DNA from: Altererythrobacter rubellus
GTDB taxonomy: Bacteria > Pseudomonadota > Alphaproteobacteria > Sphingomonadales > Sphingomonadaceae
Length of the DNA: 64,000 bases
Direction: 5' to 3'
NCBI RefSeq assembly: GCF_030284385.1
Contig: NZ_CP127221.1
Coordinates: 1,612,001 to 1,676,000 of the forward strand
In this document: one piece after another, positions 52,357 through 61,444 of the stretch
Position numbering within the stretch: position 1 is the first letter of the stretch
Layout of the letters: each line of letters opens with the position of its first letter
Translations under genes and position numbers: made by a program
The notes under the pieces: generated by a model
Database searches by the model: none
The model's input: the letters and a program-made list of their open reading frames with translations, nothing else
What the model was told of the DNA's origin: nothing

Positions 52357-53043
52357 ATGCAAGACACCGATACCCTGCCCTATTCGCTGCCGGCTTTGTC
52401 CGATGAGGAAAGCATAGCTCGCGCGCGATCGCTGCGTGACCGATTGAAAGAGCGCCGCACATGCCGGTACTTTTCAGACGAGCCAGTACCACGCGAAGTC
52501 ATCGAGGCTGCCATCGAAGCTGCGGGCAGTGCTCCCAATGGCGCGAACCATCAGCCCTGGCATTTTGCGGTGGTGTCCTCCGCAGACAAGAAACGCGCCA
52601 TCCGCGAAGCCGCAGAAGAAGAGGAACGTCGCTTCTATGGAGCAGACGGGGACAAACCCAAGGCAAGCGAGGAATGGCTAGAGGCACTCGCCCCCATCGG
52701 GACGGACGAAAGCAAGCCCTTTTTGGAGACTGCACCTTGGCTGATCGTGGTCTTCGCCCAGCGCAAGGGCGGGATCGAGGAAGATGGCAAAACGCAGAAT
52801 TACTACGTTAACGAAAGCGTGGGCATCGCTTGCGGAATGCTGATTGCGACATTGCACGAAGCCGGCTGCGCAACATTGACGCATACCCCGTCACCCATGG
52901 GTTTCCTGCGCGAAATCTGTCAGCGGCCAGAGCACGAAAAGCCTCTGATGATCGTTGTTGTGGGCCATCCCAGCGACGACGCGACTGTGCCGGCGCATGC
53001 CGTGAAGAAGAAACCGCTTAGCCAGATTGCAAGTTGGCTTTAG
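52357..53043 (+). CDS. Nitroreductase family protein
   Basis: 228 residues. FMN-dependent fold: RRTCRYFSDEPVPREVIEAAIEAAGSAPNGANHQPWHFAVV at the N-terminus carries the FMN-contact Arg and Ser residues; ESVGIACGMLIATLHEAGCATLTHTPSPMGFL is the second conserved block. Electron acceptor unknown. SD GAGGAGG lies 7 nt before ATG 52357. Confidence 0.9.
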   Translation: MQDTDTLPYSLPALSDEESIARARSLRDRLKERRTCRYFSDEPVPREVIEAAIEAAGSAPNGANHQPWHFAVVSSADKKRAIREAAEEEERRFYGADGDKPKASEEWLEALAPIGTDESKPFLETAPWLIVVFAQRKGGIEEDGKTQNYYVNESVGIACGMLIATLHEAGCATLTHTPSPMGFLREICQRPEHEKPLMIVVVGHPSDDATVPAHAVKKKPLSQIASWL

Positions 53044-53068
53044 GCTAATCGAACGGGAGGTTAGCTCG

Positions 53069-53665
53069 ATGGAAAAGACGTGGCCGGTCTGGATTGGGGG
53101 CATGCTAGGCCTTGCAGCCATTGCATTCGCGTTTGCGACACAGGCAGGCGTGGTCAATCAATGGCATGAGGCCGCCCATTACACAGCCCGCGTTGGCTTC
53201 CCCCTCCTCATTCACGCCTACGTTGCAAGGCCGCTGGTCGAACTAACCCGCAGCGAGTTGGCGAAGTACATTCTGGCACGGCGGAAATACTTCGGTCTTG
53301 GCTTCGCCGTCGCGCATACAATCCACTTGGCGGCGCTGATCACAGCGATTGAAGTGTCGGGCGAAGGCAAAGGCATTGTGACCTATGTCTTTGGCGGCGC
53401 TGCCTATGCGATCCTGTATGTCATGGCTTTCACATCCAACACCGCTGCAATGAAGGCCATGGGCGCTTGGTGGAAACGCGTTCACCGCGTGGGCATCCAT
53501 TATCTCTGGTTCATATTCTTCCAGAGCTATGCCGGTCGTATGGCCGACCCCGAACAAGCAATGGTCGCGATACCGTTCACCATCATTGCTCTGGCCGCAG
53601 CAGCTGTCCGGTTTACAGCATGGTGGAAGTCGCGGCAGCGCAAGCGCGCTCAAGCGGATAGCTAA
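53069..53665 (+). CDS. Ferric reductase-like transmembrane protein
   Basis: 198 residues from ATG 53069 (SD GGGAGG 8 nt upstream; the upstream extension overlaps the nitroreductase and is rejected). Six membrane helices. RRKYFGLGFAVAHTIHLAAL and HYTARVGFPLLIHAYVA place His residues in helices in the manner of ferric-reductase-like / MsrQ haem proteins; later RVGIHYLWFIFFQSYAGR repeats the pattern. Haem binding and redox partner are inferred. Confidence 0.68.
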   Translation: MEKTWPVWIGGMLGLAAIAFAFATQAGVVNQWHEAAHYTARVGFPLLIHAYVARPLVELTRSELAKYILARRKYFGLGFAVAHTIHLAALITAIEVSGEGKGIVTYVFGGAAYAILYVMAFTSNTAAMKAMGAWWKRVHRVGIHYLWFIFFQSYAGRMADPEQAMVAIPFTIIALAAAAVRFTAWWKSRQRKRAQADS

Positions 53666-54540
53666 CCGCGAACCCAATCCTCTTCCGGGATGCCGAGCAG
53701 GCGTAGCACCGACGTCAGGTCGCCACTGTCGATCCACGCATTTGCGGCCTGTTTCGCTTTGGGCTTGGCCTTGTAGGCAAAGCCGTAGTGCGCAGCCTCC
53801 AGCATCGGAATGTCGTTGGCTCCGTCACCCGTAGCAAGCGAAACTGCGCCCTCACCCAATCTCGCCAGCTCGCTCTTCAACGTAGCGCGCTTGACTGAAC
53901 TGTCGACAATCGGGCCCACCAATCCACCGGACAGCTTGCCTCCAGCAACATCTAACCGGTTGCCTACGACATGTTCAAAGCCAAGCAGCCGAGCCACCGG
54001 ATCTGCAAAATGGTGAAAACCACCGGTGACGAGGACGGTCTGGCAATCGTGCTCTTTGAGAGTCTGCACCAGCTCGCGTGCGCCCGGCATCGGAAAAATC
54101 CGTTCATTCAAGCACAGCTGGATCGCGCCTTCATCCAATCCAGCCAGCAGTTTTACACGTTCACGCAAAGCCTCTTCAAAATCTAGCTCACCCTGCATCG
54201 CGCGTTCGGTAATCGCGGCAATCTGCGGCTTAATCCCGGCATAATCCGCCAGCTCGTCGATACATTCCTGCCCGATCATGGTGGAATCCATGTCCGAGAT
54301 GAACAGGTCTGGCAGATCAACGCCGTGATCGCTGATTAACGCTGCCTCTGCGCCCAAAGCTTCACTCAACACACGCGATAGAAGCGAAGGATCATACTCA
54401 CCGCTCCACTCAAACTCGTGCACGCCTTCGTCGATCTCGACCGGCTCGAACGCTGCGCCAAGTTCAATCAGCCATGCCGGCGGATTGCTCAAACGAGTTT
54501 CAAGCTGAGCTGCGTCTGCTATCAGACGGGCGATGGGCAC
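53662..54540 (-). CDS. serB: Phosphoserine phosphatase
   Basis: 292 residues if started at GTG 54540. Last step of serine synthesis. HAD motifs: FISDMDSTMIGQECIDELADYAGI (DxDST, nucleophile Asp), LVTGGFHHFADPVA (motif II), KSELARLG and ATGDGANDIPMLEAA (motif IV). The N-terminal regulatory part is short. GTG 54540 is preferred because GGAGA lies 7 nt before it; ATG 54576 would extend 12 residues into the divergent miaA gene. Confidence 0.9.
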   Translation of the reverse strand: MPIARLIADAAQLETRLSNPPAWLIELGAAFEPVEIDEGVHEFEWSGEYDPSLLSRVLSEALGAEAALISDHGVDLPDLFISDMDSTMIGQECIDELADYAGIKPQIAAITERAMQGELDFEEALRERVKLLAGLDEGAIQLCLNERIFPMPGARELVQTLKEHDCQTVLVTGGFHHFADPVARLLGFEHVVGNRLDVAGGKLSGGLVGPIVDSSVKRATLKSELARLGEGAVSLATGDGANDIPMLEAAHYGFAYKAKPKAKQAANAWIDSGDLTSVLRLLGIPEEDWVRG

Positions 54541-55480
54541 GGGAGAATCTCCGAATAGAAAACCGGTTGCGCTCATCGCAGGGCCAACCGCCAGCGGCAA
54601 GAGCGCAATTGCTTTGCGGCTGGCAAGCGCACGTTTGGCCAAGGGCCTGCGAACCGCCATCATCAATGCGGACAGCATGCAGGTTTATCGCGATATACCC
54701 GTGCTCGCCGCTTCTCCGGACGCAGATGAGCAGAGCCAGTGCCCGCATAAGCTTTATGGCGCATGGGATGGATCGGAGGCTTGCTCCGCTGCGGACTGGG
54801 CTGCGCGTGCGAAGCAAGAGATTTCGGCAGCGCATACGGCAGGCGCTCTGCCCGTCCTCGTTGGCGGCACAGGTATGTATATGAAGGTACTGCTGGAAGG
54901 GATCGCGCCCATCCCCGAAATCGATCCGGAGATACGCTCGCAAGTTCGCGCGATGGATACGGGTCTAGCATATGCCGCGCTCCAAACCGAAGACGCAGAG
55001 CGAGCTGCCCTGTTGGAGCCAACTGATAGCCAGCGAATTGCACGCGCGCTGGAAGTGGTGCGGTCTACAGGTCAGACACTCGCACACTGGCAATCACGCA
55101 AGGAGGGCGGGATTCAAGACGACATCGATTTGCATCCGCTCATCCTGCTGCCAGATCGTGATTGGCTTTATGAGCGATGTGATCGACGCTTCGTGCAAAT
55201 GTTGGAAAGTGGGGCGATTAAGGAGGTTGAGGCGTTGCTATCACGAAACCTGAATCCCGATTTGCCGGTCATGCGCGCTATCGGCGTTCCGGAGATCGCG
55301 GCGTTGGTGAAAGGAGAACTTTCCCGAACCGAAGCAATCACCGCTGGTCAGCAATCGACGCGCAATTATGCCAAGCGGCAATACACATGGTTTCGGCGAC
55401 AACCACCGGAAGATTGGCCAAGGATCGAGTCATCAAATGTCGATTTTGAGCCTTATTTCGCATCATTATTACAGCGATAA
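54533..55480 (+). CDS. miaA: tRNA dimethylallyltransferase
   Basis: 315 residues. It prenylates A37 of tRNAs that read UNN codons. Seen: P-loop ALIAGPTASGKSAIALRLA, IINADSMQVYRDIPVLAASP, VLVGGTGMYMKVLLEGIAPIP, and the zinc-finger-less tail RQYTWFRRQPP. Its start overlaps the 5' end of serB on the other strand. A terminator-like hairpin follows at 55522. Confidence 0.95.
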   Translation: MGTGESPNRKPVALIAGPTASGKSAIALRLASARLAKGLRTAIINADSMQVYRDIPVLAASPDADEQSQCPHKLYGAWDGSEACSAADWAARAKQEISAAHTAGALPVLVGGTGMYMKVLLEGIAPIPEIDPEIRSQVRAMDTGLAYAALQTEDAERAALLEPTDSQRIARALEVVRSTGQTLAHWQSRKEGGIQDDIDLHPLILLPDRDWLYERCDRRFVQMLESGAIKEVEALLSRNLNPDLPVMRAIGVPEIAALVKGELSRTEAITAGQQSTRNYAKRQYTWFRRQPPEDWPRIESSNVDFEPYFASLLQR

Positions 55481-55483
55481 CGG

Positions 55484-55511
55484 TTGACACGATAGATTCG
55501 AACGCATAGCG
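55484..55511 (+). promoter_or_regulatory. Possible ilvB promoter
   Basis: -35 TTGACA (55484-55489) with a weak -10 (ATAGCG, 16-bp spacing). It lies just after the miaA stop and 130 nt upstream of ilvB. Confidence 0.35.
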
Positions 55512-55521
55512 AGACTTGCAG

Positions 55522-55560
55522 AGGCCCGGTGTTGCAGTCCCTGCACCGGGCCTGCTTATT
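55522..55560 (+). terminator. Hairpin in the ilvB leader (terminator or attenuator)
   Basis: AGGCCCGG (55522-55529) pairs with CCGGGCCT (55546-55553); inside it TGCAG pairs with CTGCA around a 3-nt loop. A T-containing but weak run (TTATTTA) follows. It could end miaA transcripts or attenuate ilvB. No Ile/Val/Leu-rich leader peptide was found upstream. Confidence 0.5.
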
Positions 55561-55619
55561 TAGGGGCCAACTGAGCCAGAGATGCGGGAAAGTTCCTGCG
55601 CAGATGGAAGGAAGCAAAA

Positions 55620-57362
55620 GTGTCGAGCGAACGCAGCGGCGCCAAAATCCTGGTAGATTGCCTGATCGATCAGGGGGTCGAATTTGTATTCGGCTATCCC
55701 GGTGGCGCCGTCCTCCCCATTTACGACGAACTGTTTGGAGACGAACGCATTCGCCACATCCTGGTGCGCCATGAAGCCGGCGCGGCACATGCGGCAGAAG
55801 GTTATGCTCGTTCAACCGGTAAACCCGGCGTGGTTCTGGTTACATCAGGGCCGGGTGCGACCAATGCCGTTACCGGAATTGCGGATGCATTTCTCGATTC
55901 GATCCCGCTGGTAGTTATCACCGGCCAGGTCCCTACCCCGCTGATCGGGACCGATGCATTTCAGGAAGCCGACACCGTGGGCATCACGCGCCACTGCACC
56001 AAGCATAACTACCTGGTGAAAGATCCGGCGGATCTGAAGCCGACTTTGGAAGAAGCTTTCCGGATCGCCACTACTGGTCGGCCTGGCCCAGTTGTTGTCG
56101 ATATTCCCAAAGACGTGCAAATCGCCGTTCCTTCGATCCAGCGCGCCTCCAAATCGGCGGCGCATCGCTATGAACCGCAAATGGTTGGCAGCGCGGAAGC
56201 GATTGCAGAAGCAGTTGAATTGCTTGCCAATGCAGAGCGCCCGATCCTCTACACCGGTGGCGGTGTTATCAACTCCGGCCCTGAAGCGAGCAAACTTCTG
56301 CGCGAATTGCAGGACCTGACTGGAGCTCCGCTGACAAGCACGCTGATGGGGCTTGGCGCGTTTCCGGCAAATCATCCCGATTGGCTTGGCATGTTGGGCA
56401 TGCATGGCACTTACGAAGCCAATCTGGCGATGAACAAATGCGATGTGATGTTGTGCGTCGGCGCACGATTTGATGACCGCGTTACAGGTAGGCTCGACGC
56501 GTTCTCGCCTGAATCGACTAAGATCCACATCGATATCGACCGCAGTTCAATCAACAAGACGGTACCGGTTGATTTGCCCATACTGGGTGACTGCGCCGCT
56601 GTCCTGAGCCAGCTGATTGCCGCTTGGGGTGATCGCAAGCCGCAAGATCTGGGCGAGTGGAAAGCCCGCATTGCGGGTTGGCGCGCGCGCGAATGCCTGG
56701 CCTATCCGGAAAAGTCAGAGATGATCATGCCGCAAAAAGCGGTCGAGAGGTTGTTCGCGCTAACCAAGGATCGCAATCCGATCATCACAACCGAAGTTGG
56801 CCAGCACCAGATGTGGGCGGCACAATACTTCGGCTTCAACGATCCGAACAAATGGCTGACCTCTGGCGGGCTTGGTACCATGGGTTATGGCCTGCCCGCG
56901 GCAATCGGCGCGCAGCTCGGCAATCCGGACGATCTGGTGATCGATATTGCTGGCGAAGCATCGATCCAGATGAACATTCAGGAGCTTGGCACAGCCAGCC
57001 AGTATCGCTTGCCGGTCAAGGTGTTCATCTTGAACAATGAATATATGGGCATGGTTCGCCAGTGGCAGGAACTGACCTATGAAAGCCGCTATTCCAACAG
57101 CTATTCGGACAGCTTGCCCGATTTCGTGAAACTGGCCGAAAGCTATGGCTGGACCGGAATCCGCATCCACGACGAAAGCGAATTGGATGCGGGGATCGAA
57201 GCCATGTTGGCAGCCGATGGACCGGTGATGGTGGATTGTCTTGTGTCCAAGGATGCAAACTGTTTCCCCATGATCCCGTCAGGGGCTGCGCATACCGAGA
57301 TGCTCCTTTATGGAGACCAAGTCCAAGGCACGATGGACGACGAAGCAAAAGCGCTGGTTTAG
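55620..57362 (+). CDS. ilvB: Acetolactate synthase large (catalytic) subunit
   Basis: 580 residues from GTG 55620 (SD GGAAGGAAG). First common step of Val/Leu/Ile synthesis, ThDP-dependent. Seen: [58 protein letters not shown] with the catalytic Glu in [48 protein letters not shown] and the ThDP/Mg site [39 protein letters not shown]. First of ilvBNC. Confidence 0.97.
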   Translation: MSSERSGAKILVDCLIDQGVEFVFGYPGGAVLPIYDELFGDERIRHILVRHEAGAAHAAEGYARSTGKPGVVLVTSGPGATNAVTGIADAFLDSIPLVVITGQVPTPLIGTDAFQEADTVGITRHCTKHNYLVKDPADLKPTLEEAFRIATTGRPGPVVVDIPKDVQIAVPSIQRASKSAAHRYEPQMVGSAEAIAEAVELLANAERPILYTGGGVINSGPEASKLLRELQDLTGAPLTSTLMGLGAFPANHPDWLGMLGMHGTYEANLAMNKCDVMLCVGARFDDRVTGRLDAFSPESTKIHIDIDRSSINKTVPVDLPILGDCAAVLSQLIAAWGDRKPQDLGEWKARIAGWRARECLAYPEKSEMIMPQKAVERLFALTKDRNPIITTEVGQHQMWAAQYFGFNDPNKWLTSGGLGTMGYGLPAAIGAQLGNPDDLVIDIAGEASIQMNIQELGTASQYRLPVKVFILNNEYMGMVRQWQELTYESRYSNSYSDSLPDFVKLAESYGWTGIRIHDESELDAGIEAMLAADGPVMVDCLVSKDANCFPMIPSGAAHTEMLLYGDQVQGTMDDEAKALV

Positions 57363-57374
57363 GAATATCCGACA

Positions 57375-58924
<1,550 letters not shown>

Positions 58925-58941
58925 GCCCAAAAAGGCGCATC

Positions 58942-60090
58942 ATGCGTCTTTCCGACTGTCATAATATCGATGATTTCCGGAAACTGGCCAAGGCGCGCTT
59001 GCCTTGGCCGGTTTTCGATTACATCGACGGCGCGGCAGATGACGAGCTGACCAAGGCGCGTAACACCGCTGCATTTGATGGCGTTGATCTGGTGCCTGAT
59101 GTGCTGGCGGGTGTGGCGGAAATCGACACCAGTTGCACAATCATGGGCCGCACAAGCGCCCTGCCCCTGATGCTGAGCCCCACAGCCGTGCAACGCGCAT
59201 TCCACCATCAGGGTGAGAGCGCGGTGGCAAAGGCAGCAGAAAAGTTCGGCCTGTGGTTCGGCATTTCCAGCCTGGCGACCCGCAGCATCGAAGAGATCGC
59301 GGCGCTCACCAACGGCCCGAAACTGTTCCAGCTCTATGTTCACAAGGACAAGGGGCTGAACCAGTCGATGATCGAGCGCTGCCAGAGTGCCGGTTTCGAT
59401 GCCATGGCGCTGACTGTCGACACCATTGTGTCCGGCAAGCGCGAACGGTGTTTGCGCAGTGGCTTCACCACCCCACCCCGCTTCACACCATCAGCCGTCT
59501 GGAGCTACGCCACGCGCCCGCGCTGGACGCTCGACTATCTTCTCCGCGAGAAATTCCGACTGCCTAACCTCGACACGCATGTGTCCGAGGGTACCGGTAA
59601 AGCAGTGAGTATTGCTGAATATTTCAACACCATGCTCGACACCTCGATGGATTGGGACACCGCCGCGCGCATCAGGCAGGATTGGGGCGGCACATTCTGC
59701 CTTAAAGGCGTGATGAGCGCCAATGACGCACGCCGTGCGGTCGAAATTGGCGCCGATGCGATCATGATTTCCAACCACGGCGGGCGGCAACTGGACGGCA
59801 GCCGTGCACCCTTCGATCAACTGCGGGAAATTGTCGACACGGTCGCGGGAGAGATTGAGATCATCTGCGATGGCGGCGTACGGCGCGGTACTCATGCGCT
59901 TAAATCGGTGTGCGCCGGGGCAACCGCCGCATCGGGTGGGCGGTTGTATCTCTATGCTTTGGCTGCGGCAGGTCAGCCAGGTGTGGAGCGCGCGATTGGT
60001 ATCCTGAAAGACGAGATCGAGCGCGGGATGCGTTTGATGGGCGTAACTTCAGTCGACCAGATGACACCGGAACGGCTGCGCTGGCGGTAG
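58942..60090 (+). CDS. FMN-dependent alpha-hydroxy-acid oxidase/dehydrogenase
   Basis: 382 residues, the LldD / glycolate-oxidase TIM barrel. Seen: FRKLAKARLPWPVFDYIDGAADDELTKARN, LMLSPTAVQRAFHHQGESAVAKAAEK, LTVDTIVSGKRERCLRSGFT, and catalytic His with substrate Arg in SNHGGRQLDGSRAPFDQL, then DGGVRRGTHALKSVCAGA. Substrate (L-lactate, glycolate or longer 2-hydroxy acid) is not decided. It starts 17 bp after ilvC, so it is part of the ilv transcript. Confidence 0.9.
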   Translation: MRLSDCHNIDDFRKLAKARLPWPVFDYIDGAADDELTKARNTAAFDGVDLVPDVLAGVAEIDTSCTIMGRTSALPLMLSPTAVQRAFHHQGESAVAKAAEKFGLWFGISSLATRSIEEIAALTNGPKLFQLYVHKDKGLNQSMIERCQSAGFDAMALTVDTIVSGKRERCLRSGFTTPPRFTPSAVWSYATRPRWTLDYLLREKFRLPNLDTHVSEGTGKAVSIAEYFNTMLDTSMDWDTAARIRQDWGGTFCLKGVMSANDARRAVEIGADAIMISNHGGRQLDGSRAPFDQLREIVDTVAGEIEIICDGGVRRGTHALKSVCAGATAASGGRLYLYALAAAGQPGVERAIGILKDEIERGMRLMGVTSVDQMTPERLRWR

Positions 60091-60094
60091 CCGC

Positions 60095-60526
60095 CTAGCT
60101 GCGAGCCTTCTTGGAGGCATCCTCGACCCGCGCCCGATCAGCCAACAGAATAGTGCTGGTTGCCTTTGCCAGAACAGTGCCGTCGGGCGATTTCAGATGC
60201 CCTTCATAAAAGCTCGTGCGCTTGCCATGCCGTTCAACCCAGCCTTCAGCAATCACCAGCCCCGGCCGTGCGGGAGCGAAAAAGCTCACCTTAAGCTCAA
60301 GCGACATCGGTGTGATGTCAGGCCCGTTTCTAGCGATCGCCGCATGCGCCATGGCGGCATCGATCCAGCCTGAGATAAACCCGCCCTGCACCACGCCTCC
60401 CGAATGACACATCTCCTCTCTCGCATGATACTCGAGAGTGGCGCGCCCTTCGGGATTCATTTCGACGATGCGGGCTAACCCCATCATCTTGTACAGCGGA
60501 TCTTGCAAATCGAATGCCTGTGTCAT
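60095..60526 (-). CDS. PaaI-type thioesterase
   Basis: 143 residues with a hot-dog fold. Seen: HAREEMCHSGGVVQGGFISGWIDAAMAHAA (the conserved Gly-rich and Asp region) and LELKVSFFAPARPGLVIAEGWVERHGKRTSFYEGHLKSPDG. Hydrolyses acyl- or aryl-CoA esters; substrate unknown. It converges on the hydroxy-acid oxidase with 4 bp between stops. Confidence 0.85.
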   Translation of the reverse strand: MTQAFDLQDPLYKMMGLARIVEMNPEGRATLEYHAREEMCHSGGVVQGGFISGWIDAAMAHAAIARNGPDITPMSLELKVSFFAPARPGLVIAEGWVERHGKRTSFYEGHLKSPDGTVLAKATSTILLADRARVEDASKKARS

Positions 60527-60560
60527 CTGCGCTGCTTAGCCGATTGATCACCACATACAA

Positions 60561-60590
60561 GAAAAGGGCGAGCAAATGCCCCCCTTTCCT
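60561..60590 (-). terminator. Probable terminator after the YHS lipoprotein
   Basis: On the minus strand AAAGGG pairs with CCCTTT across a loop and a short mismatched inner region, followed by TCTTGT. Located 20 bp after the YHS gene stop. Confidence 0.5.
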
Positions 60591-60609
60591 TGCAAGAGAT
60601 CTCGAAGGA

Positions 60610-61164
60610 TCAGTTGGTTGTGTAGTGCTCATCCGGTGCGTGGGTAGGATAGTTCACTTCAGCTTTCTCGATGAAGCCCGGGATATCCTTGTTCCAACGC
60701 TCGGCCACAGCCTCGTTGAAATTCAGGTAAAGCTTGCCGTCAACGATCTTGTAAACATTGGGATCGCCTGATGCCAGCGCGTCATTGGCGCCGATCGCCC
60801 ATGCACAGTAACCGCCATATTGGGGCGCATACTTGGCTGGATCTTCCTGGAAAGTCGCCGCGTTTTCTGCTGACGCGAATTGATAGTCATAGCCTTCGTA
60901 CTTCACAGTGAATTCGGCCGATCCAACAACTGGCGCGTCACCTGTGAAATAGCTCACCGCGTCATAGCCTGACAGTGCCAGCGTTTGTCCGGCGACTTCG
61001 GTGTAGACCGGACCGCTGTTTTCGCCGCCAAGGTCAGCAATCACATTTGCCGCCTGAACCGCCTCTACCGCGCTATCGGTGCTCGATGCGTCAGTTGCAT
61101 CGTTTTGCGCAGAGCAGGCCGCGAGTGCAGTGGACAGTGCAAGTGCAACAATAATCTTCTTCAT
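60610..61164 (-). CDS. YHS domain-containing lipoprotein
   Basis: 184 residues. Lipobox LAAC at residues 14-17. After a Ser/Asp linker the YHS-like domain reads ALSGYDAVSYFTGDAPVVGSAEFTVKYEGYDYQFASAENAATFQED then PAKYAPQYGGYCAWAI, with the Y-x-S and G-Y-C motifs typical of periplasmic YHS proteins, some of which bind metal. Function unknown. Divergent from the leu leader; terminator follows. Confidence 0.85.
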   Translation of the reverse strand: MKKIIVALALSTALAACSAQNDATDASSTDSAVEAVQAANVIADLGGENSGPVYTEVAGQTLALSGYDAVSYFTGDAPVVGSAEFTVKYEGYDYQFASAENAATFQEDPAKYAPQYGGYCAWAIGANDALASGDPNVYKIVDGKLYLNFNEAVAERWNKDIPGFIEKAEVNYPTHAPDEHYTTN

Positions 61165-61215
61165 GGGTTGTATCCTATCATCATTGTTCTGACGGGAAGT
61201 TCGCGGCCTGGATCA

Positions 61216-61270
61216 GAAAGGTGACACTGGCGGCCGCGAGAAATGAAATTCGCCAGAAAATGTCACTTTC
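61216..61270. promoter_or_regulatory. Long inverted repeat upstream of the leu leader
   Basis: GAAAG-g-TGACACTGGCG (61216-61232) faces CGCCAG-aaaa-TGTCACTTTC (61251-61270), about 16 paired bases with one 1-nt and one 4-nt bulge. In the YHS/leu divergent region; operator or hairpin. Confidence 0.5.
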
Positions 61271-61308
61271 GGTTGCGTCCGTTGAAATTTTCCGCAATGC
61301 GTCAGGTC

Positions 61309-61359
61309 ATGACACGCAACGGACTGCTTCTACTACGACTTACACGCCCTTGGGCGTGA
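61309..61359 (+). CDS. leuL: leuA leader peptide (attenuator)
   Basis: 16 residues, MTRNGLLLLRLTRPWA, with four consecutive Leu codons (CTG CTT CTA CTA) and a fifth, two being the rare CTA. This matches the logic of leu operon leaders: ribosomes stall when charged tRNA-Leu is scarce and alter downstream folding. An in-frame ATG 61297 would give 20 residues. A hairpin CACGCCC/GGGCGTG (61343-61358) overlaps its end, and GAGCGC/GCGCTC (61377-61394) lies between it and leuA. A clean terminator with T-run was not identified. leuA starts 85 bp later. Confidence 0.65.
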   Translation: MTRNGLLLLRLTRPWA

Positions 61360-61444
61360 CGTCTCGCGTGCCTTTAGAGCGCGCGGATGCGCTCAAGGGA
61401 ACAATCAAGCAGTAAACCCCAAATCCGTTCGAGTTTTTCCAACC

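Noticed and set aside
61221..61415. 64-residue ORF overlapping the leu leader in another frame
   Set aside because: No SD, no motif, and it conflicts with the leucine-rich leader frame, which has clear regulatory logic.
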